From NCBI GenBank assembly GCA_035048485.1, contig CM068587.1, forward strand, positions 45,135,496-45,199,495: 64,000 nt of DNA, written 5' to 3'. The position numbers and the translations under genes were made by a program. This stretch comes from Pteria penguin. Lineage: Eukaryota; Mollusca; Bivalvia; Pterioida; Pteriidae. Each line of letters starts with the position of its first letter. Positions within the stretch are counted from its first letter, which is position 1. Under the pieces are notes generated by a model, which saw only the letters and a list, made by a program, of their open reading frames with translations, was not told where the DNA came from and made no database searches. This document shows, one piece after another, positions 62,311 through 64,000 of the stretch.

Positions 62311-63500
62311 GGAAATGAGGTTTGGGGTAATGAAAAACTGAAGTAGCAGTTTATTTGTGATAATTTCTCAAGCTGTAAATTTGAAGAGCATGAATCAAAT
62401 ATTTTCAATATTTTGCACCTTGTATTTAAATTTTTTCTAATTGCAATATTACAAAACACATAATGCTCAAGCAAACAAGAATTGGTGTGATTCAATATTT
62501 AATTGGGTACATTGCATTACAATAGATTCCATCTTGCAGGTATTCTGTCTTTGAAGTCTGAAATAAAAGTTGGGATGTCTCGTTCTGCACATGAAGACAT
62601 CATATACAAACGATGCACAGTAAAATGAAGTATACACTTAATCAGAACGACGCGTTCCTCTTCCTGTCCTTATTATGTGCCTCGGAATTCATATGACAGC
62701 ATCAAGTAATTGATGGTTGATGTACAAAGAGATTACGAATCCCCCCTGAAAGTTAGAGTTCTCATTCTCCTGGACATCAGAGCTAACAGAATGTCTGAGG
62801 CTAGGTATATTAAGTAAACATACAACAGATTGTATTCACTAAGTATCTGACTGCTGTTGGTGATGTACATTTATGAAAATATTCCAATGCGATACTCGGT
62901 CGCACATCAAACTATCAGTCTTGAGAATTTATTGATAAGTCTGTAATATGGCCGACTTAATGAAAGATTTTTAATATATGCATTTAACTAAGTTTACAAG
63001 TCATTTATAATCATGCCAGACATGCTTGACATCAGACTCTCAAGAATGTTCTAATGCGAGAAAAGGGAAAGCAGCTTATGGTACAAGCGAGAGCAGCTCC
63101 ATATGACCTTGATTTGCTGCACGTGACCCTTGTGACCTTGCCATGCGAGTCTTAAAATGTCCTGTCTAAAGTGAACTGAATATGGGTATCTTGTCTTTGG
63201 AATTCAGGTAACAAAGAACATGTTTTATCAAATCTTTTTGTAAACAGTTACACTTACACTATGAATTATTAGAAATATCATAACAAGTATTAATGTATTG
63301 CACCAAGTCAACCCATTCAAGTGTTTTCATTTCTTGAATGTCAAAATGTTTCACCCTCCTTTAATATTACAGGTTAGTCGGTATTCAAGGGATTGCTAAA
63401 TGCTCTGTAATTATGCTGTCTAATATCATGGATGCTTGCATAACAATTGAAGAGCTTTCTTTTGATGGATGAAGTTTGCTTATAAAACCTTGTGACTGCT
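62311..63500. other. Intergenic, no gene supported
   Basis: AT-rich. ATATGACCTTGATTTGCTGC and GTGACCCTTGTGACCTTGCC near 63099-63143 are further TGACCT-type motifs. Confidence 0.35.
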
Positions 63501-63521
63501 ATTCTCTCTTCATCCATACAG

Positions 63522-63667
63522 ATTTAGGAAATTCAAAGTTACCTTGCCTTTATGAGAATACAAAGTGTGCAGCAAAATACTACAGTTTCGCTGTGGGAAG
63601 TTTTCTGTTGGGCAATTTCTTGGGATTCAGACCTCTTAAGAACTTCAAAAAAACCGATCAATTATAA
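63522..63667 (+). CDS. Possible 3'-terminal exon of an unknown gene
   Basis: A strong polypyrimidine tract and acceptor (CTATTCTCTCTTCATCCATA-CAG) precede an open segment reading LGNSKLPCLYENTKCAAKYY, then SFAVGSFLLGNFLGF and PLKNFKKTDQL before TAA. The hydrophobic stretch could be a membrane segment. No partner exon was found in the window, and no AATAAA follows, so the call is weak. Confidence 0.25.
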
Positions 63668-64000
63668 AAGTTGAATTCAAGGAAAAAAAGAAAGAATGTT
63701 TCCAAGCCTAAAGCTGCATAATGCAAGTCCACAAGTGACACAAAGTCAGTCATGCAAACATGTAGAAAGCATACAAAGGGGTCAGCTACTCTGGACTCGG
63801 TATAAAAGGAAAGGTATATTGTCAATGAATGAGAAAAAAATCTTGTAACACAAGCATAGACATTTAAAGAGTGTTGTAAAGTAATCCATAATTTGCTACA
63901 TGTAATGTTTTGGGAAGAGTATTTTGTATGTACTTGACTTGTAGATAAGAATTTCGGAAAAGGCCAAATACTAAACGAAAAAAAAAGGACCAGTAATCTA
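63668..64000. other. Intergenic, no feature seen
   Basis: AT-rich to the end of the window. Confidence 0.4.

Overview
The window is AT-rich animal DNA. Genes are split by GT-AG introns, and the space between exons is crowded with minisatellites, tRNA-derived SINEs, small inverted-repeat elements and ancient repeats full of AGGTCA-like motifs. This texture, especially the SINE body ending in a 'GCATCAGGCAGAT' segment and the 'TGACCTTGACCTTGA' repeats, is typical of bivalve or other molluscan genomes. That assignment is inference; no ribosomal or mitochondrial marker is present.

Four genes can be supported. (1) 9830-17901 (+): a two-exon sulfatase of the steryl-sulfatase/arylsulfatase type, 578 residues, with a membrane hairpin. 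The reading frame is intact but nearly all catalytic residues are replaced, so it looks like a pseudoenzyme. (2) 25127-28732 (-): a three-exon gene for a CARD-like domain joined through a 32-nt micro-exon to a long coiled coil, 288 residues. (3) 33446-56428 (+): a complete 13-exon S9-family serine peptidase (prolyl oligopeptidase / acylaminoacyl-peptidase type), 700 residues, with Ser-Asp-His all visible and every splice phase matching. (4) 60899-61198 (+): a short intronless reading frame of 99 residues with a TATA box and poly(A) signal, not recognised.

Layout: 1-1290 is a 59-60 bp tandem array. 2.2-2.8 kb is a dead LINE reverse-transcriptase fragment. 4.1-5.7 kb holds inverted-repeat elements, including a 122-bp MITE with an 8-bp target duplication. 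6.9-7.5 kb is a dead Tc1/mariner transposase. 7.7-8.57 kb is a 32-bp array. The sulfatase intron (10.1-16.4 kb) carries two hairpins and a 4-kb element whose core is about 67 copies of a 47-bp repeat. 19-25 kb is mostly repeats and microsatellites. The CARD-gene intron is a nest of transposons. 28.8-33.4 kb is repeats, including a G-run/CTATATAG motif family. The S9 gene fills 33.4-56.4 kb; its introns hold a second, inverted copy of the 47-bp-repeat element, several SINEs, a 72-bp (3 x 24) minisatellite and a cluster of hairpins. 56.8-60.6 kb and 61.3-64 kb are mostly intergenic.

The genes show no operon-like or pathway relationship. The main links across the window are the shared repeat families. 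The most notable observations are the sulfatase that has lost its active site, the CARD/micro-exon/coiled-coil gene, and the same tandem-repeat-bearing element in the first introns of two unrelated genes.
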